Assembly (NCBI GenBank): GCA_002383105.1
Contig: DFXC01000028.1
Span: forward strand, 6,680-14,403
Source: Hyphomicrobiaceae bacterium UBA4118
GTDB lineage: Bacteria > Pseudomonadota > Alphaproteobacteria > Rhizobiales > Methyloligellaceae
Direction: 5' to 3'
DNA: 7,724 nt
Shown here: one piece after another, positions 1-7,222 of the stretch
Layout of the letters: each line of letters begins with the position of its first letter
Position numbering within the stretch: the stretch's first letter is position 1
Notes under the pieces: model-generated
The model's input: the letters and a program-made list of their open reading frames with translations, nothing else
The model's database searches: none
What the model was told of the DNA's origin: nothing
Made by a program: the position numbers and the translations under genes

Positions 1-3000
1 TCGTCAGCCAGGGCTTCCGCGACGCGCTTGAGATCGGTTATCAGGCCAGGGCCAAGATCTTCGCCCGCCGTATCGAGAAGCCCTCGATGCTCTACGCGCG
101 TGTGGTCGAGGTGCCCGAGCGCGTGCGCAGCGACGGCACGGTCGAGACCAAGCTCGATCTCGACGCGACCCGCGCGGCGCTTGAGGCGGCCCGCGGTGAC
201 GGCATCAGCGCCGTGGCCATCGTCTTCATGCATGCTTACGCCTACCCTGCACATGAGCGTCTCGCGGCGCAAGCGGCGCGCGAGGCGGGGTTCACGCAGA
301 TCTCGGCGAGCCATGAGGTGAGTCCGCTCGTCAAGTTCGTCGGTCGCGGCGATACGGCAGTGGTGGACGCTTATCTCTCGCCGCTGCTCCGCCGCTACGT
401 AGACCGTGTCGCCGCGGCACTTTCACCTCTCCCCGGCGGGGAGAGGTCGAGCGCGCAGCGCTCGGGTGAGGGGGCTCAATTCACCGTCCAGTCCCCCCTC
501 ACCCCGACCCTCTCCCCACAGGGGAGAGGGGGATTTACGGCACGCGCCGCGACAAGTCCAAAGCTACTCTTCATGCAGTCCTCGGGCGGGCTGACCTCGG
601 CGGCACTGTTCAGGGGCAAGGACGCCATCCTGTCGGGCCCCGCCGGCGGCGTGGTGGGGGCGGTTGAGACCGCGCGGGCAGCAGGCTTCGCCAAGATCAT
701 CGGCTTCGACATGGGCGGCACGTCGACCGATGTCTGCCATTACGACGGCGCCTATGAGCGGAGCTTCGAGAGCGTGGTGGCCGGGGCGCGGGTGTGCGCG
801 CCGATGATGTCGATCCATACGGTCGCGGCTGGCGGCGGCTCGATCCTCCACTATGACGGCGCGCGCTTCCGCGTTGGCCTCGACTCGGCTGGCGCCGCTC
901 CCGGACCTTTGAGCTATCGGCGCGGCGGACCGCTCACCGTCACCGACGCCAATGTCATGACGGGGAAGCTCCTGCCCGATTTCTTCCCGCATATTTTCGG
1001 GCCAGCGCAGGACGAGAAGCTCGACGAAGATGCGGTGCACAAGGCCTTCAAGTCGCTCGCCCGCAAGCTCGGTGACGGCCGCTCGCCTGAAGAAGTCGCC
1101 GACGGCTTCGTCAGAATCGCCGTTGAGAACATGGCGAGCGCCATCAAGACCATCTCGGTGCAGCGCGGCCATGACGTGACGGGCTATGTGCTCAACTCGT
1201 TCGGCGGGGCGGGCGGGCAGCATGCCTGCCGCGTCGCCGACGCGCTCGGGCTTACAAGCGTGCTGATCCACCCGCTGTCGGGGGTGCTCTCGGCCTTCGG
1301 CATGGGGCTCGCCTCCTTGCGCGCCACGCGGACCCGTACGGTGCTCGCACCTCTCGACGACAAGGGGCTTGCCGGCCTCGCCAAGATCCGCCTGCCGTTA
1401 GAAGAGGAGGTCACGCACGAGCTTGTGCGCCAAGGCGTCGACAGCGGCGCCATCACGCTCATCGCGCAAGCGCATCTGCGCTATGCCGGCACCGACAGCT
1501 CGCTTCCCATTCCCGTCGCAAGCTTACGCGGCATGCGCGCGCTGTTCGAGATCGCCCACGAGCAGCGCTTCGGCTTCATCAGCCCGGAGAAGGACATCGA
1601 GATCGAGGCGGTCGAGGTCGAGGCTTCAGGCGGCGGAGAGCCGATCGCTGAGCCCGAGCTTTCGGTCTCGGTGACCGCCCCTGCTTCAGCCCATGTCGTC
1701 ACCGAGATCTTCACCAGCGGCAGCTGGCACGAGGCGCCGGTCTTTCTCCGCGCCGATCTCGCGCCGGGCCATCGCATCAAAGGACCGGCCCTGATCATCG
1801 AGGATCATCAGACCGTGGTGGTCGAGCCCGAATGGCAGGCCGAAGTCACCCCGCGCAATCACCTCCTTTTGACCCGCATCGCAAAAAGGACAGAGGCGCG
1901 CGTGGGCAAGCGTGCCGACCCCGTGATGCTCGAAGTATTCAACAATCTCTTCACCTCGATCGCCGAGCAGATGGGCTATGCGCTGCAAAACACCGCGCGC
2001 TCGGTCAACATCAAGGAGCGGCTCGATTTCTCCTGCGCCATTTTCGACGCGCGCGGCCATCTCATCGCCAACGCGCCGCATATCCCGGTGCATCTCGGCT
2101 CCATGGACAGAAGCGTTGAGACGATCTTGCGCGAGGTGGGCGACGCACTGAAGCCCGGCGACGTCTACATGCTGAACGCGCCCTATAATGGCGGCACGCA
2201 CCTCCCCGACATCACCGTGGTCACGCCGGTGTTCGGCGAGAATAGCCCCGATCTTCTCTTCTTCGTGGCCGCGCGTGGGCATCACGCCGATATTGGCGGC
2301 ATCGCGCCTGGCTCGATGAGCCCGAAGGCCAGCCGAATAGAGGAGGAAGGCATCTATATCGATCCCTTCAAGCTCGTGGCACGCGGCCGCTTTCGCGAGG
2401 CGGAGGCGCTCGAGCTCCTGACCAAGGCCCCCTACCCTGCGCGCAACCCGTCGCAGAACATCGCCGACCTGAAGGCCCAGGTCGCCGCCAATGAGAAGGG
2501 CGTGACGGAGCTCCGCACGATGGTGCGCCGCTACGGGCTCGGAACGGTGCGCGCCTATATGGGCCATGTGCAGGACAACGCGGCCGAAGCTGTGGCCCGC
2601 GTCATCGCCAAGCTCAAAAATTCACGCTTCGAGGTTACGACCGATCAGGGCGGCCTGATCAAGGTCGCCATCTCGATCGACCGCAAGGCGCAAAGGGCGA
2701 CCGTCGATTTCACCGGCACGAGCGCGCAAGCCCCCGATGCCTTCAACGCGCCAGAGCCGATCACGCGCGCTTGCGTACTTTATGTCTTCCGCACGCTGGT
2801 CGACGATGAGATTCCGCTGAACGCGGGCTGCCTCCGCCACATCAAGATCGTCGTGCCCAGGGGATCGATGCTGAAGCCGCGTTATCCTGCCGCGGTGGCC
2901 GCGGGCAATGTCGAGACGAGCCAGACCATCGTCAACTGTCTCTATGGCGCCCTTGGGGTGCTCGGCTCGGCGCAAGGCACCATGAACAACCTCACCTTCG

Positions 3001-3455
3001 GCAACGAGCACTTTCAATATTACGAGACGATCTGCTCGGGCGCGCCGGCTGGCGAAGGCTTCGACGGCGCAGCCGCCGTGCAAACCCACATGACCAATTC
3101 GCGGCTGACCGACCCTGAGGTGCTGGAGCTCCGCTACCCCGTTCTGCTTGAGCGCTTCGAGATTGCGCGCGGCTCGGGCGGCAAGGGGAAATGGCGCGCT
3201 GGCGACGGGACGCTTCGCGTCATTCGCTTCTTGGAGCGCATGGACTGCGCCATCCTGTCGGGCTTTCGCAAAGTCCGGCCCTTCGGGCTCCACGGCGGAG
3301 AGGAAGGGCAACTTGGCGAGAATTGGGTGCGCCGCAAAGACGGACGTCTCGAGCGGTTGAAAGGCTCGGACCAGACGGTACTTGAGCCAGGCGAAGCCAT
3401 CATCATCAAGACGCCGACCGGCGGCGGGTTTGGGAAGAAGAACGAGCGGTCGTGA
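1..3455 (+). CDS. 5-oxoprolinase / hydantoinase, HyuA-HyuB fusion (5' end outside window)
   Basis: ATP-dependent 5-oxoprolinase family protein, predicted to hydrolyse 5-oxo-L-proline to L-glutamate in the cytoplasm, or a related hydantoin or cyclic amide. The frame is already open at position 3 and reads [14 protein letters not shown], a conserved part of the family, so the gene starts upstream and the first ATG in view (87) is internal. The visible part is 1150 residues. In window residue numbers: end of the N-terminal HyuA domain to about 138; HyuA core with the [10 protein letters not shown] nucleotide-binding motif near 235-244; HyuA C-terminal region to about 614 ([19 protein letters not shown]); HyuB domain about 639-1146, with [33 protein letters not shown] and a terminal GGGFG. 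Both halves look intact. Residues 141-184 are a foreign stretch encoded by a palindromic repeat, listed separately. The family call is firm; the exact substrate is not. Confidence 0.95.
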   Translation, partial: VSQGFRDALEIGYQARAKIFARRIEKPSMLYARVVEVPERVRSDGTVETKLDLDATRAALEAARGDGISAVAIVFMHAYAYPAHERLAAQAAREAGFTQISASHEVSPLVKFVGRGDTAVVDAYLSPLLRRYVDRVAAALSPLPGGERSSAQRSGEGAQFTVQSPLTPTLSPQGRGGFTARAATSPKLLFMQSSGGLTSAALFRGKDAILSGPAGGVVGAVETARAAGFAKIIGFDMGGTSTDVCHYDGAYERSFESVVAGARVCAPMMSIHTVAAGGGSILHYDGARFRVGLDSAGAAPGPLSYRRGGPLTVTDANVMTGKLLPDFFPHIFGPAQDEKLDEDAVHKAFKSLARKLGDGRSPEEVADGFVRIAVENMASAIKTISVQRGHDVTGYVLNSFGGAGGQHACRVADALGLTSVLIHPLSGVLSAFGMGLASLRATRTRTVLAPLDDKGLAGLAKIRLPLEEEVTHELVRQGVDSGAITLIAQAHLRYAGTDSSLPIPVASLRGMRALFEIAHEQRFGFISPEKDIEIEAVEVEASGGGEPIAEPELSVSVTAPASAHVVTEIFTSGSWHEAPVFLRADLAPGHRIKGPALIIEDHQTVVVEPEWQAEVTPRNHLLLTRIAKRTEARVGKRADPVMLEVFNNLFTSIAEQMGYALQNTARSVNIKERLDFSCAIFDARGHLIANAPHIPVHLGSMDRSVETILREVGDALKPGDVYMLNAPYNGGTHLPDITVVTPVFGENSPDLLFFVAARGHHADIGGIAPGSMSPKASRIEEEGIYIDPFKLVARGRFREAEALELLTKAPYPARNPSQNIADLKAQVAANEKGVTELRTMVRRYGLGTVRAYMGHVQDNAAEAVARVIAKLKNSRFEVTTDQGGLIKVAISIDRKAQRATVDFTGTSAQAPDAFNAPEPITRACVLYVFRTLVDDEIPLNAGCLRHIKIVVPRGSMLKPRYPAAVAAGNVETSQTIVNCLYGALGVLGSAQGTMNNLTFGNEHFQYYETICSGAPAGEGFDGAAAVQTHMTNSRLTDPEVLELRYPVLLERFEIARGSGGKGKWRAGDGTLRVIRFLERMDCAILSGFRKVRPFGLHGGEEGQLGENWVRRKDGRLERLKGSDQTVLEPGEAIIIKTPTGGGFGKKNERS
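424..533. repeat. Palindromic intergenic-type repeat inserted in frame in the 5-oxoprolinase gene
   Basis: A compact four-stem element. Stem 1 pairs 425-434 with 438-447 (acctctcccc, 3-base loop). Stem 2 pairs 448-454 with 458-464 (cgagcgc/gcgctcg, loop gca). A closing stem pairs 465-474 with 494-503 (ggtgaggggg/ccccctcacc). Stem 4 pairs 508-517 with 521-530 (ccctctcccc, loop aca). All stems are perfect. Elements of this form (gggtgagggg ... cccctcaccc flanked by ctctcccc hairpins) are, from general knowledge, abundant between genes in Hyphomicrobiales genomes. Here the element is read through without a stop. It encodes low-complexity peptide with [10 protein letters not shown] and [11 protein letters not shown], unlike the rest of the enzyme. 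With its edges it adds about 44 codons between [11 protein letters not shown] and [12 protein letters not shown], where relatives normally have only a short linker. Confidence 0.85.
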
Positions 3456-3508
3456 TGTAATGTCATCATTTTGCGGTAGGCTCTCGCGGGGCTTTTGGAG
3501 AATGAACC

Positions 3509-4660
3509 GTGGTGCGGTCAAAAAAGGCGAAGGCGCACGGCCCAGGTGATGATCTCCAGCGCGCGACTGCGACCCGCCCTGCACCGATCGTCGCAGCCAC
3601 TGTTGACTATGAGGGATGGCTCCATACGCGCATCCCTGTCGTCGAACCGGACATCCGGCTGAAGCACGAACAGATGGCGGGTTCGCTATTCGCGTTTCTG
3701 CGAGCAACCTTCTATCGCTGGGCTTCGCTATGGCCGGAGGTCTGCCCGGACCTCGTCAAGGCGCCCGGGGTGTTGGCCGTAGGCGATCTCCATGTGGATA
3801 ACTTCGGAACGTGGCGCGATACCGAGGGCAGACTGGTATGGGGCGTCAATGATTTCGACGAGGTGGCCAACATGCCCTATGCGGTCGATCTCGTTCGGCT
3901 GGTCACGAGTGCCATCCTTGCAAAACAGGAGAACGGACTGACCATCGACGCCAGCGGCGCGGCGACCGCCGTGCTTGAGGGCTATCGTGAATCGCTGGAA
4001 GCAGGCGGCAAACCATTCATTCTCGAAGAAAACCACCCGGGTTTGCGCGAAATGGCCCTGGGTGCAGAGCGCGAGCCGATCCATTTCTGGTCCAAGCTCA
4101 CCAATCTCCCCCGCCTGACGCCACCCAAGCGCCTTCAGCGGCTGCTGCAACGGTCGCTCCCCGATAACGCCGGGGAAATCGCATTCTCGCACCGTATCGC
4201 CGGAGTCGGCAGCCTCGGTCGACCGCGATACGTGGCGACTGCCCAGTGCAATGGCGGCCTGGTCGCGCGCGAAGCGAAAGCGTGGTTGCCCTCGGCTTGG
4301 GGCTGGGCCCGGGGACGGCCGAAGGAGCGCGCCTTCTCGGTCCGGTTGCTTAAGCACTCTGTTCGGCAGCCGGATCCATACTATGCCGTCGAGGACGGGT
4401 GGGTCGTTCGTCGACTGGGGCCGCACTGTGGAAGAATCGAACTGGCGCAGTTCCCCAAGAAACGCGACGAACGGCTCATCCTGCGAGACATGGGGCGCGA
4501 GACGGCCAATCTGCATCTGGCGACGTCGGATCAGCGCAAGACCATACTGCGCGATCTGACTGAGCGAGGGCCGGACTGGCTCCTGGCGGCAGCCCAGGCC
4601 ATGTCAAAGGCGACGGAACGGGACTGGACAATTTTTCGCACATCGCAATTGGCGGGCTAA
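3509..4660 (+). CDS. DUF2252 family protein (kinase-like fold, function unknown)
   Basis: A 383-residue protein of the DUF2252 family, whose biochemical role I do not know. Visible family motifs: GDLHVDNFG at 92-100 and NDFDE at 114-118, followed by D127. These resemble the catalytic-loop (HxDxxxxN-like) and metal-binding Asp motifs of aminoglycoside-phosphotransferase-like kinases. AGVGSLGRPRY at 231-241 followed by AREAKA at 253-258 resembles a glycine-rich loop plus Lys, so the kinase elements appear in permuted order, as in other family members. A helical ETANLHLATSD lies at 331-341. The start is well bounded: an in-frame TGA at 3503-3505 lies just upstream, and GGAG at 3497-3500 sits 8 bases before GTG 3509; a second GTG follows directly. 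It lies 53 bases after the 5-oxoprolinase stop, so co-transcription is possible, but no functional link is evident. No signal peptide or membrane segment is seen. Confidence 0.85.
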   Translation: MVRSKKAKAHGPGDDLQRATATRPAPIVAATVDYEGWLHTRIPVVEPDIRLKHEQMAGSLFAFLRATFYRWASLWPEVCPDLVKAPGVLAVGDLHVDNFGTWRDTEGRLVWGVNDFDEVANMPYAVDLVRLVTSAILAKQENGLTIDASGAATAVLEGYRESLEAGGKPFILEENHPGLREMALGAEREPIHFWSKLTNLPRLTPPKRLQRLLQRSLPDNAGEIAFSHRIAGVGSLGRPRYVATAQCNGGLVAREAKAWLPSAWGWARGRPKERAFSVRLLKHSVRQPDPYYAVEDGWVVRRLGPHCGRIELAQFPKKRDERLILRDMGRETANLHLATSDQRKTILRDLTERGPDWLLAAAQAMSKATERDWTIFRTSQLAG

Positions 4661-4710
4661 CGCCAACTGGGGCGCGTCCGGCGGCGCCTGCGCCGGTGCG
4701 GCAAACAAAA

Positions 4711-4738
4711 AGGGCGCGGGACCGAAATCCCGCGCCCT
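4711..4738 (-). terminator. Rho-independent terminator of the DUF2852 gene, possibly bidirectional
   Basis: Perfect 11-bp stem (agggcgcggga at 4711-4721, tcccgcgccct at 4728-4738) with a 6-base loop. Read on the minus strand, the stem runs straight into a T-rich tract (complement of the A-run at 4703-4710), the classic intrinsic terminator form, about 57 bases after the DUF2852 stop. On the plus strand it is followed only by ctctcttt, so termination of the convergent DUF2252 transcript is possible but less well supported. A second GC hairpin (ccggcg at 4678-4683 with cgccgg at 4691-4696) lies between it and the DUF2252 stop. Confidence 0.8.
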
Positions 4739-4794
4739 CTCTTTGTCGTTGCCTCTCTACGCGTCGCTCGTTCGCAGCGACCGGTTCGAGCTTG

Positions 4795-5178
4795 TTAGGC
4801 GTTCTGAACAGACCCGCCGCGGGCGCGCTCGGCCATGAACTGGTCGAACTCGGCCTTGTCCTTGGCGTGGCGAAGACGCTGCAGGAAGGACTGGAACTCG
4901 TTCGCCTCCTCCTGAAGCCGCCGCAAGGTCTCCTCGCGATAGTCGTCGAAGGCGCGATTGCCGGTCGAGCGGAACGGCCCAACGCCGCCACCAAACCGCC
5001 GCGCCTCAGTGGTCAGATAGTCACGCCATGCCGTTTTGTTTCCGCATCCCATGCGTCCACTCCAGATCAGATAGGCCAATACGCCAAGGCCGATGGGCCA
5101 CCAGAGAATGAAGCCGACGATCATGGCTGTGATCCATGCCGGCTTCCCATACTCGTCCAAGGTCGCAACCAGGTGCAT
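4795..5178 (-). CDS. DUF2852 family small membrane protein
   Basis: A 127-residue protein of the alphaproteobacterial DUF2852 family, function unknown. It has one strongly hydrophobic segment at about residues 15-39 (ITAMIVGFILWWPIGLGVLA). A cytoplasmic-type charged helical region follows at about 76-118, with the family signature NRAFDDYREETLRRL and then FLQRLRHAKDKAEFDQFM, likely a coiled coil. I chose the ATG at 5178-5176 over the longer open frame from 5283. It has a strong ribosome binding site (ggaagga) a few bases upstream, and homologues begin close to the membrane segment. The extra upstream codons would be the promoter region translated. The gene is convergent with DUF2252 and divergent from the muramidase gene, so it is probably monocistronic. 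The upstream dyad suggests control by a repressor or activator. Confidence 0.88.
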   Translation of the reverse strand: MHLVATLDEYGKPAWITAMIVGFILWWPIGLGVLAYLIWSGRMGCGNKTAWRDYLTTEARRFGGGVGPFRSTGNRAFDDYREETLRRLQEEANEFQSFLQRLRHAKDKAEFDQFMAERARGGSVQNA

Positions 5179-5193
5179 CGAGGTCCTTCCTTC

Positions 5194-5246
5194 AGTGTGA
5201 ATGTTATTCACATTCACATAGATGCTGTGCCTTGGCAAGGAGTCAA
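5194..5246 (-). promoter_or_regulatory. Promoter region and candidate operator of the DUF2852 gene
   Basis: On the minus strand, tgtgaataacattcaca (5212-5196) is a perfect 7-bp dyad around a 3-base spacer. A further half-site gtgaat (5217-5212) precedes it, giving three gtgaat units: two direct and one inverted. A good -35 match, TTGACT, lies at 5246-5241. At the usual spacing the -10 would be atctat or tctatg (about 5223-5217), a weak match. The dyad would then cover the transcription start, the position expected for a repressor site. The regulator is unknown; TGAA/TTCA cores occur in operators of several families, so I do not assign one. The dyad is observed; its role is inferred. Confidence 0.5.
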
Positions 5247-5382
5247 GGGGCGGCCGAAAATGTGATCGCTGCCGGGCTCCCAATAGCGCGTCCGGGGACG
5301 CAAAAAAATCTTAATCCCCAGTAGGCTAGGTCTTACGTGAGGAAAAGTCGTAACGGGTTGCGTAGGGATTTCGGGGCCTCCC

Positions 5383-6147
5383 ATGGTGAGTTTCGGTCGC
5401 TGTCTTGCGGCTCTGGCGGTGGCGTCGGTGTTGCTCGCCGCCAATCAAGGGGCGCGCGCGCAATCCTTGTCGGATCGTAAGCCCAATGACGGGGTGGCGA
5501 GCGCCCACGACATGCCGGTGCAGGGCATCGACGTGTCTTACTGGCAGGGGGACATCGACTGGGCCAAGGCGCGCGAGGCCGGAGTCCGCTTCACCTTCAT
5601 CAAGGCGACGGAGGGCGGCGATGTCGTCGATCCGAAGTTCCTCGAGAATTGGGAAGGCGCAAAGCGGGCGGGGATTGCGCGTGGCGCCTATCATTTCCTC
5701 TATTGGTGCCGTCCCGCCGACGAGCAGGCGCTGTGGTTCATGCTGAATGTGCCGCCCGACCCCGACGCCTTGCCGCCGGTGCTGGATGTCGAGTGGAACA
5801 GCCACTCCAAGACCTGTCCCGGCCATGTGGCCCGCGACGTGGCGCTGGCAAGGATCAAGACCATGCTCGACGCCATGCAGGCGCATACCGGCAAGCGGCC
5901 CATCATCTACACCGACCCGGTCTTTTACCGGGACGTTCTGGACGGCGCCTTCACCGACTATCACTTCTGGCTGCGCTCGGTGGCCGCGGAGCCTGAGGCC
6001 CTCTACCGAGACCGGACCTGGTCGTTCTGGCAGTTCACCACCACCGGCTCTGTCCCGGGCGTGCAGGGCAGGGTCGATTGCAACAGCTTTAACGGCACGA
6101 GTGGCGACTGGGGTCTCGTGCTGAAATGGCTGCAAGCCGGCCAGTGA
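5383..6147 (+). CDS. Secreted glycoside hydrolase family 25 muramidase (lysozyme)
   Basis: A 254-residue GH25 (Lyz-like) protein that should cleave the beta-1,4 bond between N-acetylmuramic acid and N-acetylglucosamine in peptidoglycan. Residues 1-27 form a Sec signal peptide (hydrophobic LAALAVASVLLAA, cleavage expected after ARA-QS near 26/27), so it acts in the periplasm or outside. The catalytic domain spans about 46-250. Expected active-site acids are visible: D50 in GIDVSYWQG, D135 and E137 in VLDVEW, and D232 in RVDCN. WSFWQFT at 213-219 is the usual final strand. It has no binding repeats or other accessory domain. The ATG at 5383 has only a weak ggggc-type ribosome binding site, and GTG at 5386 is an alternative. 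There are no holin, spanin or phage genes nearby, so it looks like a chromosomal wall-remodelling enzyme rather than a prophage endolysin. Confidence 0.92.
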   Translation: MVSFGRCLAALAVASVLLAANQGARAQSLSDRKPNDGVASAHDMPVQGIDVSYWQGDIDWAKAREAGVRFTFIKATEGGDVVDPKFLENWEGAKRAGIARGAYHFLYWCRPADEQALWFMLNVPPDPDALPPVLDVEWNSHSKTCPGHVARDVALARIKTMLDAMQAHTGKRPIIYTDPVFYRDVLDGAFTDYHFWLRSVAAEPEALYRDRTWSFWQFTTTGSVPGVQGRVDCNSFNGTSGDWGLVLKWLQAGQ

Positions 6148-6177
6148 CCGCAGCTAGGCGCCGAAGCGCAATGACTC

Positions 6178-6263
6178 GTCATGGCCGGGCTTGTCCCGGC
6201 CATCCACGTCTTTGAAATTTGACTCGAAATTCGTGGATGCCCGGGATTGCGCCCGGGCATGAC
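6178..6263. repeat. Palindromic repeat between convergent genes (second family)
   Basis: A three-stem palindrome. The left hairpin pairs 6181-6189 with 6195-6203 (atggccggg/cccggccat, loop cttgt). The right hairpin pairs 6237-6245 with 6252-6260 (atgcccggg/cccgggcat, loop attgcg). A bridging stem pairs 6202-6208 with 6232-6238 (atccacg/cgtggat), and the outer ends gtcatg (6178-6183) and catgac (6258-6263) also pair. Elements starting gtcatggccgggcttgtccc are, from general knowledge, very common between genes in Bradyrhizobium and related genera. It fills the 140-base gap between the convergent GH25 and tetR genes, where it may help end both transcripts. There is no T-run, so it is not a standard intrinsic terminator. 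Confidence 0.8.
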
Positions 6264-6287
6264 AAACAGATGTTGCTCGTCGCTCAA

Positions 6288-6953
6288 TTAACGGGCGCCG
6301 TCGGATTTCGCGCCGGGCAGAATGCCGAGTCCTTTCAAATAGATCAGCATGGCGCTTTCGAGGATCTCCTCAGGGCTCATCGGCACTTTCCGCGCCTGGA
6401 GATCGCCCTGCGCGAACAGCGTGGCGACGCCGTGGGAGATCGCCCAGATATGCAGGCTCATGAGCTTGAGGGGTGGCCGCTCGGTCTCGGGCAGCGAACG
6501 ACACAACGCCGCGGCGGCACGTTGGAGAACGTCGAAGGAGCGCTCGGCGGCCGGCAGCGCCTCACCCTCGGCGCTGGCGGGGGCCACCCCCGCTTCGAAC
6601 ATCACCGCGTAGCTTGCCGGCTCCTCGCGCGCGAAGGAAAGATAGGCCTTGCCGAGATTATCGAAGGCGGAGAGCGGCGTGGGCACGCCGTTGTTCCACG
6701 CCTTGTCGAGACGCGCGGCGAAGCGCTCGAAGCCGCCCTTGGCGACCTCGGCGAGAAGGGCGTCGCGGTCGCGGAAATGGCGGTAAGGCGCCGCGGGGCT
6801 CACGCCCGCCAAGCGCGCGGCCTCGGTGAGGCTGAAGCCAGCCGGTCCGTATTGCTCGATCAGCTTGCGGGCGGCCTCGAGCAGCACCTCTTTGAGGTTG
6901 CCGTGGTGATAGGAGCGGGGCCGGCGCCAGCCGGGCGGATCGGAGGAGCCCAT
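6288..6953 (-). CDS. TetR/AcrR family transcriptional regulator
   Basis: A 221-residue TetR-family repressor. After a short basic N-terminal tail comes RSYHHGNLKEVLLEAARKLI (13-32), the standard first helix. The helix-turn-helix is about 40-62 (FSLTEAARLAGVSPAAPYRHF). The C-terminal ligand domain, about 88-215, has features of the WHG-type TetR C-domain: YAVMFEAG at 115-122 and HIWAISHGVATLF at 168-180. The ligand cannot be predicted. ATG 6953-6951 is the only start codon before the conserved helix, yet no ribosome binding site precedes it. The start codon lies in an inverted repeat next to a -10-like element, which suggests autoregulation and a near-leaderless mRNA (see that entry). The two microprotein genes immediately upstream run in the same direction, and either could be its target. 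Confidence 0.93.
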   Translation of the reverse strand: MGSSDPPGWRRPRSYHHGNLKEVLLEAARKLIEQYGPAGFSLTEAARLAGVSPAAPYRHFRDRDALLAEVAKGGFERFAARLDKAWNNGVPTPLSAFDNLGKAYLSFAREEPASYAVMFEAGVAPASAEGEALPAAERSFDVLQRAAAALCRSLPETERPPLKLMSLHIWAISHGVATLFAQGDLQARKVPMSPEEILESAMLIYLKGLGILPGAKSDGAR

Positions 6954-6971
6954 GTAAAGGGCTATTACATG
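6951..6971 (-). promoter_or_regulatory. Candidate tetR operator overlapping its start codon and -10 element
   Basis: Inverted repeat catgtaa (6951-6957) and ttacatg (6965-6971) with a 7-base spacer, 21 bp in total. The left arm contains the tetR start codon. Read on the minus strand, the other arm contains TGTAAT (6969-6964), a five-of-six match to the sigma-70 -10 consensus, ending 10 bases before the ATG. Transcription would then start 0-4 bases before the ATG. No convincing -35 is seen (best guess near 6993-6987). Size and place fit a TetR autorepression site; this is inference. Confidence 0.5.
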
Positions 6972-7019
6972 AAGAGTGGAAGGGCGACTAGAAGAAGAAG
7001 ACCTGGCGCTTGCCTCCGC

Positions 7020-7190
7020 CTACTGAGTTATCACGCGATTCGAGACGGAAGGTGCATGGTCTTTTACGCTCGCCCTGACAATCTGCCGGCCGCTGGCGGT
7101 CAATGGAGTCCAACCCAGAAGCAAGGCGGTTGGCGCTCCAAACATCACGCAGATGACCGCGAGCGCGAGCGCGCCAATGAACCATCTCAT
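7020..7190 (-). CDS. Small single-pass membrane protein, 56 aa, unrecognised
   Basis: I do not recognise this protein. The 56 residues begin MRWFIGALALAVICVMFG, giving one hydrophobic segment at about 3-26. A short polar tail follows, ending VSNRVITQ. It could be a single-pass membrane protein or a secreted peptide with an uncleaved signal. The start at ATG 7190-7188 is supported by aggggg about 5 bases upstream. The same frame stays open further upstream, but that part overlaps the lipoprotein gene in another frame and is arginine-rich, typical of a shadow. It lies 32 bases after the stop of the 56-aa lipoprotein gene and 66 bases upstream of tetR, all on the minus strand, so a small operon is plausible. 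Coding status rests on the ribosome binding site and the membrane segment only. Confidence 0.55.
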   Translation of the reverse strand: MRWFIGALALAVICVMFGAPTALLLGWTPLTASGRQIVRASVKDHAPSVSNRVITQ

Positions 7191-7222
7191 CACAACCCCC
7201 TGAGCACCAAGAGTGAGCCCGG

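Noticed and set aside
408..556. Target-site duplication around the in-frame repeat
   Set aside because: The flanks share only an imperfect gccgcg-like sequence, which is expected by chance at this GC content, so no duplication can be claimed.
564..3707. Long minus-strand open frames opposite the 5-oxoprolinase (564-1271, 1686-2567, 2622-3707)
   Set aside because: They lie antisense to a clearly conserved protein, have R/A/H-rich composition typical of GC-rich shadow frames, and show no family motif.
3728..4516. 262-residue minus-strand frame opposite the DUF2252 gene
   Set aside because: Antisense shadow of a recognised gene; no motif or ribosome binding site supports it.
5179..5283. Longer DUF2852 start at 5283
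   Set aside because: The extra 35 codons cover the promoter and operator dyad, while ATG 5178 has a strong ribosome binding site and fits the family's usual N-terminus.
5288..5308. Hairpin gcgtc/gacgc followed by seven A residues as a terminator
   Set aside because: The stem is only 5 bp and no T-run follows on either strand in the needed orientation. The rest of 5247-5382 shows no clear promoter for the muramidase gene.
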